In this document: positions 24,777 through 36,005 of the stretch, piece after piece | Numbering within the stretch: position 1 is the first letter of the stretch | Layout of the letters: each line of letters opens with the position of its first letter | Assembly: GCF_013055795.1 (NCBI RefSeq) | Contig: NZ_JABETO010000010.1 | Span: forward strand, 1-64,000 | Length of the DNA: 64,000 nt | From: Streptomyces sp. I05A-00742 | GTDB taxonomy: Bacteria; Actinomycetota; Actinomycetes; Streptomycetales; Streptomycetaceae | Direction of reading: 5' to 3' | Notes under the pieces: model-generated | Databases searched by the model: none | What the model was told of the DNA's origin: nothing | The model's input: only the letters and a program-made list of their open reading frames with translations | Translations under genes and position numbers: made by a program

Positions 24777-25691
24777 ATGCCGACCTGCCCGAACGGTCAC
24801 CAGTCGGTGGCCGACGACTGGTGCGAGGTGTGCGGCCACCGGATGTCCGGGGTCTCCGCGCCCACGGGTTCCGTTCCCCCGCCTCCACCGCCGCCGCCGG
24901 CCTATCCCGGTGCCACCGCCGAGGCCACCATGCAGGCGGAGCTGTGCCCGCAGTGCCGCACGCCCCGCGAGGCGCAGGCGCCCTTCTGCGAGGAGTGCGC
25001 GTACAACTTCCTGACGCGGGCCGCCTCCCCGTACGTGGCACCGCCGCAGCCCCAGGGGTTCCAGTCCGCCCCTCCCCCGCCGCCGCAGCCCGCCCCGCCG
25101 CACACCTTCGACTACCACGGCTCCCGCCCGTCCCGGATCAACCGCCCGGCGGAACCGCTCGTACCGCAACAGCACACCTCACCGGGGCTCGACGGCGACG
25201 GCGACTGGATGCTGCCCCCGCCCGCCGCCCCCGACAACCCCTACGCCTACGACCAGGGACCGCAGTCCGCCGCACCGGCGCCCCCCACCGGCTGGGTCGC
25301 GGTCATAGCGCCCGACCGCGACTATTTCCGGTCGATGATGAACCGCAGCGGCCCCGAGGCCGCCGGCCTCAACCTGCCCGCCTACTCACCCGAGCAGCAG
25401 TGCCGGCTCACCGGCCCCCAGGTCACCATCGGCCGCCGCCGCCACAGCACCGGCGAGTCCCCCGACATCGACCTCTCCCGCCCGCCGGAGGACCCCGGCG
25501 TCTCCCACCAGCACGCCGTACTGGTCGAGCAGCCCGACGGCAGCTGGGCCGTGGTCGACCAGGACTCCACCAACGGCACGACGATCAACGGTTCCGAGGA
25601 CCCGATCCAGCCCTACGTCCCCGTCCCCCTCCACGACGGCGACCGGGTCCACGTCGGCGCCTGGACGACGATCACCGTCCGGCGGGGGTGA
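24777..25691 (+). CDS. FHA-domain protein with two N-terminal zinc ribbons
   Basis: This 304-residue protein has zinc ribbons MPTCPNGHQ...WCEVCGHRM and CPQCRTPREA...FCEECAYNF in the first 80 residues. A long Pro-rich disordered linker follows. The C-terminal FHA domain has the canonical pThr-binding elements: VTIGRRRHS, DPGVSHQHAVL and STNGTTING. It would read phosphothreonine made by PknG or another kinase in the cluster. Mycobacterial PknG's best known target, GarA, is also an FHA protein, but GarA lacks these ribbons and the linker. This is therefore a functional analogue by inference, not an evident orthologue. Confidence 0.9.
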   Translation: MPTCPNGHQSVADDWCEVCGHRMSGVSAPTGSVPPPPPPPPAYPGATAEATMQAELCPQCRTPREAQAPFCEECAYNFLTRAASPYVAPPQPQGFQSAPPPPPQPAPPHTFDYHGSRPSRINRPAEPLVPQQHTSPGLDGDGDWMLPPPAAPDNPYAYDQGPQSAAPAPPTGWVAVIAPDRDYFRSMMNRSGPEAAGLNLPAYSPEQQCRLTGPQVTIGRRRHSTGESPDIDLSRPPEDPGVSHQHAVLVEQPDGSWAVVDQDSTNGTTINGSEDPIQPYVPVPLHDGDRVHVGAWTTITVRRG

Positions 25692-25766
25692 GCGGCGGGC
25701 CGGCGGCGGCCGGAAGGGAGTCCTACGCCGGGAGTCCTCGGCCGGTGCGTCTGCGACCATGGAAGG

Positions 25767-26171
25767 GTGAATGAGATTCGGCGCGGCACGCTTCCGGAGC
25801 AGTCCTTCTACGAGCAGGTCGGCGGCGAGGAGACCTTCCGGCGCCTGTCCCACCGCTTCTACGAGGGCGTGGCCGAGGACCCGCTGCTGCGCCCGATGTA
25901 CCCCGAGGACGACCTCGGCCCCGCCGAGGACCGCATGGCCCTCTTCCTCATGCAGTACTGGGGCGGCCCCCGCACCTACAGCGAAAACCGCGGCCACCCC
26001 AGGCTCCGCATGCGCCACGCCCCCTTCACCGTCGACCGCGCCGCCCACGACGCGTGGCTGCGGCACATGCGGGACGCGGTGGACTCGCTGGGGCTGTCGC
26101 GGGAGCATGAGGAGGAGCTGTGGCGGTATCTGACGTATGCGGCGGCGTCGATGATCAACACGGCCGACTGA
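25767..26171 (+). CDS. glbO: Group II truncated haemoglobin (trHbO)
   Basis: This 134-residue protein starts at GTG 25767. It shows the 2-over-2 globin pattern: helix B with Tyr (RFYEGV), Tyr in the CD corner ([10 protein letters not shown]), the motif FLMQYWGGP, proximal His in RMRHAPF and the group II Trp at G8 (HDAWLRHM). It binds haem and probably O2 or NO or supports peroxidase-type chemistry. It follows the FHA gene by 75 bp on the same strand, but a functional link to the signalling genes is not shown. It ends just before a dispersed repeat region. Confidence 0.92.
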   Translation: MNEIRRGTLPEQSFYEQVGGEETFRRLSHRFYEGVAEDPLLRPMYPEDDLGPAEDRMALFLMQYWGGPRTYSENRGHPRLRMRHAPFTVDRAAHDAWLRHMRDAVDSLGLSREHEEELWRYLTYAAASMINTAD

Positions 26172-26188
26172 GCCCGTAGGGCACACCC

Positions 26189-26345
26189 AGCCCGTCCGGC
26201 GCTTGAGGACGCGCGCCGCAGGCGCGCTCGGGGGTGCGGGGGGCTTTCAGCCCGTCCGGCGTTTGAGGACAAGCGGCGAAGCCGCTTTCACGGGGTCCGG
26301 GGCAGAGCCCCGGGAAACGGTGAAAGGGCGGGTCCGGGGCACCCT
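26189..26345. repeat. REP-like intergenic repeat cluster
   Basis: The 22-base word seen as a palindrome at 15.4 kb occurs twice in direct orientation here, at 26189-26210 (one mismatch) and 26249-26270. Further hairpins follow: AAGCGGC-gaa-GCCGCTT and CCGGGGC-agaGCCCCGG. At 26316-26334 GAAACGGTGAAAGGGCGGG is the reverse complement of a block next to the first copy. It separates globin from convergent genes and may act as a terminator. Confidence 0.8.
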
Positions 26346-26350
26346 CCACG

Positions 26351-27100
26351 TCACGCAGGCGTGACCGTGAGCCCCGAAACGCCCCCCGTCCGCACAGCAA
26401 CGGACCCATACGGCGTCCGCAACCGCAACCACCCGCCAACGGCGAAGAGCGCCAAAGCCTCGGGAGCCCGGAAGCCCTCCGCGGCCACAGCGGCAGGCAC
26501 CCGCACAACCCGCAAAAACCCAAGCGCCTGAGCCGCATGCACCGCCCGAAGCGGCAACCCCGTCCCCCCGAGCGTCCGCGACCAGATCTCCCGCCCGATA
26601 CGATCCCGCTCGGCCCGATTCCGCCTCTGCTCGGGCAGCGCCTCATCACGCGCCCGGAACTCCCCGACCGCCGCCACCACGGCGCGGCGCACCTCGTCCA
26701 CCGACGGCAACCCGGCAACCCGCTGCCACCCACCGCGCGGCGGGAGCACCCCGGCCCAGGGCGGCCCGGTGACAGCCTCGGGGACGGCGACATCGAGCCC
26801 GCCACCCCCGACAACGGCACCCGCGTCGAGCGCATCGGCAAGCTGCCCCGCCGACACCGTCACATCGAGGGCACCCTCATCCGCCAGCCGCGCCGTACGG
26901 ATAACGAGCACCTCGAACGAGGGCGGACGCCCGAAGACACCGAGCACTCCCCCGGCCGCCTGGAGCCGGACCGCCGCCGCCCGGTCGTAATGGATCAGCC
27001 GGGCCAGGAAGGCGGCCAGGTCGGCCGCCTCCCGGGCATCGGCGAACCGCAGCCACCGCCCGTGCGGAGGCTGCGAGGAGGGGGCCGGGGAGGCCGTCAT
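26351..27100 (-). CDS. Conserved hypothetical protein
   Basis: This 249-residue protein overlaps the upstream thioesterase stop by 4 bp (ATGA at 27097-27100). It has no signal peptide or membrane helix. The middle contains PSVDEVRRAVVAAVGEF and a charged helix (EQRRNRAERDRIGREIWS). The C-terminus is hydrophobic and beta-like (ALALFAVGGWLRLRTPYGSV). It resembles unannotated proteins found beside acyl-CoA thioesterase and EttA in Streptomyces, but no named family is recognised. It is the last gene of the EttA operon. Confidence 0.7.
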   Translation of the reverse strand: MTASPAPSSQPPHGRWLRFADAREAADLAAFLARLIHYDRAAAVRLQAAGGVLGVFGRPPSFEVLVIRTARLADEGALDVTVSAGQLADALDAGAVVGGGGLDVAVPEAVTGPPWAGVLPPRGGWQRVAGLPSVDEVRRAVVAAVGEFRARDEALPEQRRNRAERDRIGREIWSRTLGGTGLPLRAVHAAQALGFLRVVRVPAAVAAEGFRAPEALALFAVGGWLRLRTPYGSVAVRTGGVSGLTVTPA

Positions 27101-27561
27101 ACGGCGACGGCCCCCTCGACGGCCTCCCCCTCGACGGCCTCGACGGCCTCGACGGCGTCGTCCCGGAACGCCGCCAGCAGCTCCCGCTCGGCGTCGGTGA
27201 TGCGCCGAGGCCGGCCCGTCTCCCGGTCTATCGGTACGACGACCGTCGACGCCCGTGCGTAGACCCGCTCCTCGTCCTTGACCTCGTACGCCATGGTCAG
27301 CGAGGCACGGGAGATATGGGTCACCCAGCTCTCGATGACCACCGGCTCGGGCCGGTGGACGAGCGGCCGCAGGTAGTCGATCTCGTGGCGGGCCACGACG
27401 GACCCGTCCGAGAAGGAGTGGTCCCCCTTCCCGAACTCCGAACCGAAGAGGAAGTCGATCCGGGCCTCCTCCAGGTAGCGCAGGAAGACCGCGTTGTTGA
27501 CATGGCCGAAGGCGTCCATGTCGGACCAGCGCAGCGGGCAGGAGTAGGTACGGCGCGCCAC
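27097..27561 (-). CDS. Acyl-CoA thioesterase (4-hydroxybenzoyl-CoA thioesterase hotdog fold)
   Basis: This 154-residue protein starts at GTG 27561, 2 bp after the EttA stop. The single hotdog domain shows the class motif RWSDMDAFGHVNNAVFLRYLEE, split here as RWSDMDAFGHVNN then AVFLRYLEEARID, with the catalytic Asp before GHVNN. It hydrolyses acyl-CoA thioesters, chain preference unknown. The C-terminal tail carries a repeated VEAVE(G/A) pattern (DAVEAVEAVEGEAVEGAV) encoded by GGCCTCGAC-like tandem units. It is translationally linked to neighbours on both sides. Confidence 0.88.
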   Translation of the reverse strand: MARRTYSCPLRWSDMDAFGHVNNAVFLRYLEEARIDFLFGSEFGKGDHSFSDGSVVARHEIDYLRPLVHRPEPVVIESWVTHISRASLTMAYEVKDEERVYARASTVVVPIDRETGRPRRITDAERELLAAFRDDAVEAVEAVEGEAVEGAVAV

Positions 27562-27563
27562 GG

Positions 27564-29228
<1,665 letters not shown>

Positions 29229-29371
29229 GAGAAACCGTCCGGCAGATCGTGAAGGGCCAATGTGCGGCTCCGCCGCGTGAGGGCAGACACACCCATCTTG
29301 CCGTACCGGCGGCCCCTGACGAAAACGCGAATGACGCGCGAACGGCCGGGTCGGCGCACGGCACCGGGCGG

Positions 29372-30874
29372 TCACTGGTCGCCGGGGCTCGCCGTCCTCC
29401 TCCGTCGCAGCAGCAACACCGTGGCGCCTCCGACCACGACCAGGGCGCCCGCGACGCCCAGGGCCGTCGGCGTGGCGTCGCCGCTGCCCGTCTCCGCCAG
29501 GTCATGGCGGGCGGCCGCTCCCGCGACCGCTCCCGTGGATCCACCGCCGCCGTCCGACCGCGCCGTGCCCCCGGAGCCGCCCGTGGAACCCTTGCCCGCC
29601 GGGCCCGAGGGGGACGGTGACGCGCCCACGACCGTCGTACTGCGCGTGTCCAGTCCCCCGACGGCGGCGGAATCACCGGTCCGGCAGTCCAGGACCCCGG
29701 ACAGGGTCCTGGCGAACCCGTCCGGCCCCGTGACGTCGATCCGGTACGCCCGGTCCTCGGCCACCTTGACCAGGACCGTCTCCGAGCCGCCCGGCCGGAC
29801 CGTGTGCGGCTCGCCCGCTATCCGGAAGGCGTACGGCTTGTCGCCCTTGTTGCCGAGGGTGACGTCGATACCCCCCTTGGCACAGTTCTTCCTGGCGGAC
29901 ACCGCCGGCGCGGCCCCCTTCTCCACCCACGCGGCGGCGACGCCCGCCGTGGCGGTGCTCCGGCTGGAGCCGGCCAGGATCATCGTCTGCGTGCGGACGC
30001 GGTCGCCGGTGAACGCGCGGCCGACCGGCACCTGGGTGTTGGCCGTCGCCGTGAGCCCCGCGGCCCCGGCCGGTGTCCCGGCGGGGACGTCGAAGAAGAG
30101 CTGCCCGCCGTTGGCCGTGGTGGTGACGGGCTTGCCCGCCTTGTCGACGATCCGTATGTTCCGGGCGGCGGCCTCGCCGGAGGGCGTGACGGTGACGCTG
30201 TCCGCGTTGGTGCGGACGGTGACGGGTCCCATCCTCCCGCCGGACCGGCCCGAGACCGCGAGCTGGTCGAGCGCGAGGGAGGCCTTGGGCTCCCCCAGGT
30301 CCTCGGCGTTCTTGTAGAGGTAGTCGGCGAGTTTCTCCGCCGCGGGGTTGTCGGCCTCGACGGCCGCGCCGTCCGAGTAGCGCCAGATGGCGACCTGGGT
30401 GCCGGCCGCGGCCAGACCGGGGTCGAGAGTGCCGGACCCGGACTTCTCGGCGAGCGCGGCGAGGTCGTCGACCTGCGGGTAGGAGTTCTGGAGGATCCAC
30501 CGGATCTTTCCCGCGTTCCGGTTGTGCTGGAGCGAGGACTCGCTCCAGCCCACCTCCTTGTACTTCGCCCCGTTGACGGTGGCGGTGTCGGCGTCGACGC
30601 AGTAGGTCTGCACCGTCCCGCCGCCGTCGACCTTCATCTCGAACAGCCCGGCCGTGACGGGGGTGGACGTCCGCCCCTTCTTGACGTGCGCCCCGGACTT
30701 GGCGGGCATCTCGCCGCCGAGCACCGCGCTGACACCGCCCGCGTGCTGCGGCACCTCGTCCGGCGCGGTGGTTCCCGTGTCGGCCGCGGCGGCCGTCGCA
30801 CCGGCCACGGCCAGGGCCCACGCGAGAACGGCCGCGGCGGAGCGTACGGCGCCCCGCCTCCTTGCAGAGCTCAT
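29372..30874 (-). CDS. Sortase-anchored thioester-domain surface protein (LAETG)
   Basis: This 500-residue secreted protein starts at ATG 30874 behind AAAGGAAA. The signal peptide (about residues 1-31) precedes a thioester domain with Cys92 in QTYCVDAD and Gln160 in AAGTQVAIWRY, the residues that form the internal Cys-Gln thioester. A beta-sandwich region follows, then a Ser/Gly-rich stalk. The C-terminus has LAETG (residues 459-463), a hydrophobic helix and RRRR, the LAXTG signal recognised by Streptomyces class E sortases. It should be covalently wall-attached and able to bind surfaces or host amines. It is monocistronic. Confidence 0.88.
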   Translation of the reverse strand: MSSARRRGAVRSAAAVLAWALAVAGATAAAADTGTTAPDEVPQHAGGVSAVLGGEMPAKSGAHVKKGRTSTPVTAGLFEMKVDGGGTVQTYCVDADTATVNGAKYKEVGWSESSLQHNRNAGKIRWILQNSYPQVDDLAALAEKSGSGTLDPGLAAAGTQVAIWRYSDGAAVEADNPAAEKLADYLYKNAEDLGEPKASLALDQLAVSGRSGGRMGPVTVRTNADSVTVTPSGEAAARNIRIVDKAGKPVTTTANGGQLFFDVPAGTPAGAAGLTATANTQVPVGRAFTGDRVRTQTMILAGSSRSTATAGVAAAWVEKGAAPAVSARKNCAKGGIDVTLGNKGDKPYAFRIAGEPHTVRPGGSETVLVKVAEDRAYRIDVTGPDGFARTLSGVLDCRTGDSAAVGGLDTRSTTVVGASPSPSGPAGKGSTGGSGGTARSDGGGGSTGAVAGAAARHDLAETGSGDATPTALGVAGALVVVGGATVLLLRRRRTASPGDQ

Positions 30875-31071
30875 GGATTTCCTTTCGGGCGCGCGCGAGC
30901 CGTCGCGGGGCATCACGCGCGGGGCATCACGCGACACGCCGGGCAATTCAGCAGGCACCAGACCCCGTTGGTACGTGTGGGGGATCTTATGGAGCGGGCG
31001 CGACACGAAGGTCACGCAGGCCTTTCGGGCGACCGATCCGAATCGGAATCGTTATCGGAAGCAGGCGTTCA

Positions 31072-31100
31072 GTCCGGGTTTATCGACAAATCACCCGGAC
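31072..31100 (-). terminator. Inverted repeat downstream of ssbB
   Basis: GTCCGGGT (31072-31079) pairs with ACCCGGAC (31093-31100), 13-base AT-rich loop, 13 bp past the ssbB stop on the minus strand. No U-tract follows, so termination is only probable. Confidence 0.4.
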
Positions 31101-31112
31101 AAATCCCGCGCT

Positions 31113-31748
31113 TCACGCACCGGTTGCCACCGACGAGCCATCAACGGTACCCATGGCGCTCCCCCCGGAAACCCCGACAGACTCCCCCCGGGTGCTGCCC
31201 TCGGCGACCCGTGCGACACCAGCGACCTCTGCGGCCCCGACCTCCGCGGCCCCGACTCCCGCGGTCCCGACCAGACCCCCCGGAACCGCACCTCCCACGA
31301 CCGCGCTCATCCGCGCCGCCTCCACGTCGGCGACCGCCCTCCCCGCCGCGCCCGCCATGCGGACCGGCTCCACCGGCAGCGGCCGGACCGGCGACACCCT
31401 GCGGAACGCCGAGGTGCCCCGCGCGAGATCGTGCCCGATCGACACCGCGTCGATGTCCGCGGACGTCCACCGTTTCCCGTCCCGCTCCTGGGTGGTGATT
31501 CTCAATTTCCCCTGCACGATGAGCGGTTCGCCGACCGAGACCGAGGCGACCACATTGCCGGCGAGGGCCCGCCACGCCCACACCGAGTAGAAGCTCGTGT
31601 ACGCGTCCGCCCATTCCTCCCGCCCCCGGTCCCAGCGGCGCACCGTCGCCGCGAGCCGGAAGCGCGAGACGGCGGCCCCGTTCGCCGCTTCCCGGAAGTC
31701 GGGCTGCGTCGCCACATTGCCCACGACCGTCACCAGCGTCTCGTTCAT
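31113..31748 (-). CDS. ssbB: Single-stranded DNA-binding protein, SsbB type
   Basis: This 211-residue protein starts at ATG 31748. The N-terminal OB fold (about residues 1-110) has typical SSB blocks: TLVTVVGNVATQPDFREA, AAVSRFRLAATVRR and LIVQGKLRITTQERDGK. The C-terminal 90 residues are Gly/Ala/Val-rich with internal GVGAAEVGAAEV repeats. They lack the acidic DDDIPF-type tip of the replicative SSB. In S. coelicolor a second SSB (SsbB) without the acidic tip is needed for chromosome segregation during sporulation, and the dynAB neighbours fit that role. Confidence 0.85.
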   Translation of the reverse strand: MNETLVTVVGNVATQPDFREAANGAAVSRFRLAATVRRWDRGREEWADAYTSFYSVWAWRALAGNVVASVSVGEPLIVQGKLRITTQERDGKRWTSADIDAVSIGHDLARGTSAFRRVSPVRPLPVEPVRMAGAAGRAVADVEAARMSAVVGGAVPGGLVGTAGVGAAEVGAAEVAGVARVAEGSTRGESVGVSGGSAMGTVDGSSVATGA

Positions 31749-31994
31749 CGCGTTCCCTCCCCCGTTCCCGACGAGGCCGCACCGCGGCCCCGCACGGGCG
31801 GCGGCACCGCCCGTGACCTCATGGTGCCCGGGCCGAAGCGACGCCGGGGAAGCCTGTGGACAACGCATCGCCATCCGGAACAAAGGCGTCACCCACAGGA
31901 GTCCACGCGTGCCCCCGCGACCTCACGAGTCACCCCAGCGCCCGTCACGCCTCACCGGCGACGCGAAAAGTGACGCGAGAAAGTACGGGACCGC

Positions 31995-33962
31995 TCACCC
32001 TTCCCCGGCGGCCACCACGTACTGGGCCCGCACCTCCCGGTAGCGGAGCAGTTCGGCGGCCACGGGTTCCAGCACCCGTTCCCGCCCGCAGGCCGCAGCG
32101 GCGCTCCGCAGCCGGCGTTCCGTTTCGAGCCCGTACCCCCGCGCGGGCCCCCGGGCCGCCATCCGGCAGCCCCAGGACAGCAGCGGCGCGCCCGCCGCGC
32201 ATCCCACCGTGAGCCCGCCGGGCACCCACCACGCGGCGTCCGACCCTCCGCAGAGCACCGCCATGAGCCACACCACGCCGAACAGTTGCAGCAGGACCAG
32301 CGTCACCTGGGCGGCCGTGGCCAGGGCCCACCAACGGGGCCGGACCAGCCGCGGCGCGCCGCCCCCGCGCGTCCGCCCGACGCCCGTACGCCGCCCGCCC
32401 GTACGCCGTCCACCGGTGCGCCACCCGCCCGTACGCCGGTCACCTGCCCTCTCCGGGCCCTCGCCCGAACCCGCCTCCCCGGCACCGTCGGGGGCGGGCG
32501 GACGCCGCCGGGCCCCCGTGCGCCAGCCGCCGGGGCGCGCGGACGGGAGCGACACCGCCGCGCCGGCCTCGTCCAGGGCCTCGGGCAGTCCGTCCGCGCC
32601 GGCGGTCGCCGCCTCGCGGACTGCCAGGGACCACGGTTCGGGCAGTCCGGCGGAGGCCTCGTGGACGAGCGTGCGCACGGCCTGCTCGACCAGGGGACGG
32701 GACGCCGTCCGCCGTTGGCGCGGCGCCACCTCCGTCACACCGAACGCACCGGTCCCGCCGGACTGTCGGTCGCGGGCCCGCCGGTGGTGGCGCCAGGCCC
32801 GGCCCCACACCGTTCCGCAGGCCCGTTCGGCGCCCCGCAGCCAGGTCCGCTCGGCGCGCAGCCCGGAGGCACGGGCGCCGACCGCCTCCGCCAGCCGGTC
32901 CTCGAAGTCCCGCCGCGTCCCGTCCGTCAGCCCCGGCCGCCCCTCCGCCACATAGACGGGGCGCAGGCGCGCCGAGGCACCGTCCACATCGGCGGTGAGC
33001 CGCAGTTCGGCCGCGCTCCGGCGGGTGACGAACTGGCCCAGCACCTCCCGCAGTTCCCCGACCCCCTCCCCGGTCAGCGCCGACAGGGCCAGCACCGCCG
33101 CCCCGGGCTCGCCGTGCTCGCCGAGCGCCAGCCCGTCCTCGTCCAGCAGCCGGCGGAGGTCGTCCAGGACCTGGTCCGCCGCGTCCCCGGAGAGCCGGTC
33201 GAGCTGGTTGAGGACGACGAAGGTGACCTCCGCGTAGCCCGCCAGCGGCCGCAGGTACCGCTCGTGCAGCACCGCGTCCGCGTACTTCTCCGGGTCCACC
33301 ACCCAGATCACCGCGTCGACCAGCTCCAGCAGCCGGTCCACCTGCTCCCGGTGTCCGGGCGCCGCCGAGTCGTGGTCCGGCAGGTCGAGCAGGACGAGCC
33401 CGCCGAACGCCGGGTCGGACGGGCGCGGCGGCTGCCGGCGCGACCTGGCCGGGATCCCGAGCCGGTCCAGCAGCCCGTCCGCCCGGTCCGTCCAGGCGCA
33501 GGCGACGGGGGCCGCGGTCGTCGGCCTGCGCACGCCGGCCTCGGAGAGCTGGGCCCGGGCAAGGGCGTTGAAGAGAGTGGACTTGCCGCTTCCGGTCGAC
33601 CCGGCGATCGCCACGACCGTCAGGTCGAGCGAGTGCCGCTGCCGGGCGGCCGCCTCCTCCAGCACCCGGCCGGCCTCGGCGAGCGTACGGCCGTCGAGCC
33701 TCGCCCGGGACAGCCCGACCAGCTCGCGCAGGGCGTCGAGCCGGGAGACCAGCGTGCCGCCCAGCGCGGTCGCGGCGCTCGGCGCGGGGCGCGCGGCGAC
33801 GGCCGCACGCTCCCGTTGTCCCTGCTGCGCCCTGTCCTCCCCGGTCCGCTCCGGACGCGCGCGGCGCGCGATCAGTCCGTCGTCCCAGGAACGGTCCACG
33901 GTGTCGGAGGCGGGCGGCTTCCCCGGCCCGCGACGGCTGTCGGCGGAGTGCACCGCGGTCAC
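31995..33962 (-). CDS. dynB: Dynamin-like GTPase with C-terminal membrane helices (DynB-like)
   Basis: This 655-residue protein starts at GTG 33962, overlapping the dynA stop (GTGA) with GAAGGAAAG upstream. Its GTPase domain has P-loop GSTGSGKST, switch motif [22 protein letters not shown] and VLNQLD (G4). A long helical region follows, then a repeated [10 protein letters not shown] low-complexity stretch (nucleotides about 32390-32450). Two hydrophobic helices end the protein ([20 protein letters not shown] and [17 protein letters not shown]). In S. venezuelae DynA and DynB form a membrane complex that stabilises FtsZ rings during sporulation septation. Order and membrane topology here fit DynB. 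Confidence 0.8.
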   Translation of the reverse strand: MTAVHSADSRRGPGKPPASDTVDRSWDDGLIARRARPERTGEDRAQQGQRERAAVAARPAPSAATALGGTLVSRLDALRELVGLSRARLDGRTLAEAGRVLEEAAARQRHSLDLTVVAIAGSTGSGKSTLFNALARAQLSEAGVRRPTTAAPVACAWTDRADGLLDRLGIPARSRRQPPRPSDPAFGGLVLLDLPDHDSAAPGHREQVDRLLELVDAVIWVVDPEKYADAVLHERYLRPLAGYAEVTFVVLNQLDRLSGDAADQVLDDLRRLLDEDGLALGEHGEPGAAVLALSALTGEGVGELREVLGQFVTRRSAAELRLTADVDGASARLRPVYVAEGRPGLTDGTRRDFEDRLAEAVGARASGLRAERTWLRGAERACGTVWGRAWRHHRRARDRQSGGTGAFGVTEVAPRQRRTASRPLVEQAVRTLVHEASAGLPEPWSLAVREAATAGADGLPEALDEAGAAVSLPSARPGGWRTGARRRPPAPDGAGEAGSGEGPERAGDRRTGGWRTGGRRTGGRRTGVGRTRGGGAPRLVRPRWWALATAAQVTLVLLQLFGVVWLMAVLCGGSDAAWWVPGGLTVGCAAGAPLLSWGCRMAARGPARGYGLETERRLRSAAAACGRERVLEPVAAELLRYREVRAQYVVAAGEG

Positions 33963-35590
33963 CTTTCCTTCTGCAGCACGGACAGGGCGGCGATGAGTTC
34001 GACCTGCTGGTCCGGGGTCACATCGAGGGCTTCCAGGGGGGCGGTCCTGCGGTCCCGCTCCGTGTCCAGCACACGTTCCATGCACGTGCCGAGCATCGCG
34101 CCGCCGCGCTCGCGCAGCCGCAGCGCGCTCTGCGCGCCGAGCGTCTCGGCGAGGGCCTCCCCGGCGGAGTGCGCCCGGCGGCCGCCCAGCAGCGCCGCGG
34201 CCAGCAGCGCGGCCACCCGGTCCGCGTCGGCGACGGAACCGCGTTCGAGGCTGCGCACCTCCCGTACCTCCTCCTCCGCCAGCTCCTCCAGACAGCGCCG
34301 CCAGTAGCGCACGGCCACCCCGGTCCGGGCGACGACGCCCTCCGCGTCGCGCGGTGCCAGCGCCGCCCCCGCGGCCGGGTCACCGGCGCAGGCGGTGGCG
34401 ATCTCCTCGTCGGCGGCGTCCACGGCGCAGGTCAGAAGGGCGACGAAGGCGTTGGTGAGCGCGGTGAGCAGCTCGTCCGACGTACTGTCCCGCGGGTGAC
34501 CCCGCCAGTGCGTGAGCGCGTCGCCCGCCAGCGCCTCCCCCGCCGCCGCGTCGCGCCGCACCCGGTCCGCGGCCCGCGCGTAGGCGTCCTCGACCCGCTG
34601 GAGCAGCCGCACCGCGGCGGAGTGCTGCCCCGCCGCCGCCCCGGCGAGCCCCGGCAGCCGCGAGCCGAGCGAGGCCAGCACCCCGTTGGCCGTACGGGCC
34701 CGGGCCACCGTGCGCGAGGCGGGGTCCTGGGCCCGCTGGATGAGCCAGGCCCGCAGCCCCGCGACGGCCGTGACCGGCAACAGCCCGCTCCCGCCGGCCA
34801 CCGACTCGGGCAGCTCCGGAATGGTGAACCGCGGCACGTCCCCCAGCCCCGCCGCCTCCAGCAGCGCCCCGAACTGCCGCGCCACCTCGCCCGTGACCTG
34901 GTGCGGCACCCGGTCCACCACGGTCACGAGGGTGACGTCGTACTCCTTGGCCGCGCGCAGCAGATGCCAGGGGACGGCGTCCGCGTACCGGGTGGCCGTC
35001 GTGACCAGCACCCAGACGTCCGCCGCACAGATCAGCTGCGCCGCCAGCTCCCGGTTGCGCGCCACGAGCGAATCGATGTCGGGGGCATCCAGCAGGGCGA
35101 GCCCCCGGGGCAGCGCCCGGTCCGTCTCGATCCGCAGCCCCGGCCGCTCGTCATCCTCGTCCCCCGTTGGGGTCACATCGAGGGGGACGTCCTCCAGCAG
35201 TCCGTCCCGCGCCGGCACCCGCACCCTCCGCAGCGCGGGCAGCACCCGCGGCCCGGCGAACCAGTGATGATCCTCCGGATGGCAGACAAGCACCGGCACA
35301 TGCGTCGTCGGCCGCAACACCCCCGCCTCCGTCACCCGCCGCCCCACCAGCGAGTTCACCAGCGTGGACTTACCCGCCCCCGTCGACCCCCCGACCACGG
35401 CCAGCAGCGGCGCCTCAGGGGCGCACAACCGCGGCACCAGGTAGTCGTCCAGCTGCGCCAAGAGCTCGGCCCGGTTGCGACGTGCGCGCACCGCGCCGGG
35501 AAGGGGGAGCGGAAACCGTGCGGCGTCGACACGGTCACGCAGTGCGGACAGCGCGTCGAGCAGCCGGGGCCGTACGTCCAAGGTCGCCAC
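33959..35590 (-). CDS. dynA: Dynamin-like GTPase (DynA-like)
   Basis: This 543-residue protein starts at GTG 35590. The ribosome-binding site is poor, and the frame is open further upstream. It has P-loop [10 protein letters not shown], the switch motif [24 protein letters not shown] and VVDRV. The rest is mostly helical, with a long C-terminal helical bundle and no clear membrane helix. It overlaps the second GTPase by GTGA. By synteny with ssbB it is the likely DynA partner in sporulation-septum stabilisation. Its promoter must lie in the 296-bp gap before tRNA-Arg. Confidence 0.78.
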   Translation of the reverse strand: MATLDVRPRLLDALSALRDRVDAARFPLPLPGAVRARRNRAELLAQLDDYLVPRLCAPEAPLLAVVGGSTGAGKSTLVNSLVGRRVTEAGVLRPTTHVPVLVCHPEDHHWFAGPRVLPALRRVRVPARDGLLEDVPLDVTPTGDEDDERPGLRIETDRALPRGLALLDAPDIDSLVARNRELAAQLICAADVWVLVTTATRYADAVPWHLLRAAKEYDVTLVTVVDRVPHQVTGEVARQFGALLEAAGLGDVPRFTIPELPESVAGGSGLLPVTAVAGLRAWLIQRAQDPASRTVARARTANGVLASLGSRLPGLAGAAAGQHSAAVRLLQRVEDAYARAADRVRRDAAAGEALAGDALTHWRGHPRDSTSDELLTALTNAFVALLTCAVDAADEEIATACAGDPAAGAALAPRDAEGVVARTGVAVRYWRRCLEELAEEEVREVRSLERGSVADADRVAALLAAALLGGRRAHSAGEALAETLGAQSALRLRERGGAMLGTCMERVLDTERDRRTAPLEALDVTPDQQVELIAALSVLQKER

Positions 35591-35886
35591 ATGTGCAGAA
35601 TGCCCAATTCTGATGTGTTTTTGAAGCGTATAGCCCCTACCGCGTGAGGCGTGGCGAATGGGGCCCCGGCATAACGAGTACACAACACCCGCCGCACGAG
35701 GCGTCAAAAACGGTGCATGATTCGCACCCGCCTGCGATTATCAGGACCGCTTCACCGAACCTCCACATCGTGTCACGGAGGTGAAGCAACCGGGACGAGG
35801 TACGCGGAGCCCTATCCTTGTCCCCGGCAAGGTCACGGCACCACCGAGCCCGGGGCTTCAGCCGTCCGCGACACCGCCACATACCG

Positions 35887-35959
35887 GCCCCCGTAGCTCA
35901 GTGGATAGAGCAGGCGCCTTCTAAGCGCTTGGCCGCAGGTTCGAGTCCTGCCGGGGGCG
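35887..35959 (+). tRNA. tRNA-Arg, anticodon TCT
   Basis: A full cloverleaf can be drawn. The acceptor stem is GCCCCCG/CGGGGGC and the D arm GCTC-AGTGGATA-GAGC. The anticodon stem is GGCGC/GCGCT (one G-T pair) with loop CTTCTAA (anticodon TCT, reads AGA). The T arm is GCAGG-TTCGAGT-CCTGC with discriminator G. The 3' CCA is not fully encoded (reads GCA). AGA is a very rare codon in high-GC genomes. Confidence 0.95.
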
Positions 35960-35967
35960 CATCGCTA

Positions 35968-35993
35968 GACCCTCCCGTTGGGAGGGTCTTTTT
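35968..35993 (+). terminator. Rho-independent terminator after tRNA-Arg
   Basis: GACCCTCCC and GGGAGGGTC form a perfect 9-bp stem with a GTT loop, followed by TTTTTG. It begins 9 bp after the tRNA. Confidence 0.9.
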
Positions 35994-36005
35994 GTTGGCG
36001 CTTCC

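Noticed and set aside
35760..35800. BldD-like site (TCACGGAGGTGA) upstream of dynA
   Set aside because: The dyad has the wrong centre length for the BldD consensus, so it is not reported as a site although dynAB regulation by BldD would be plausible.
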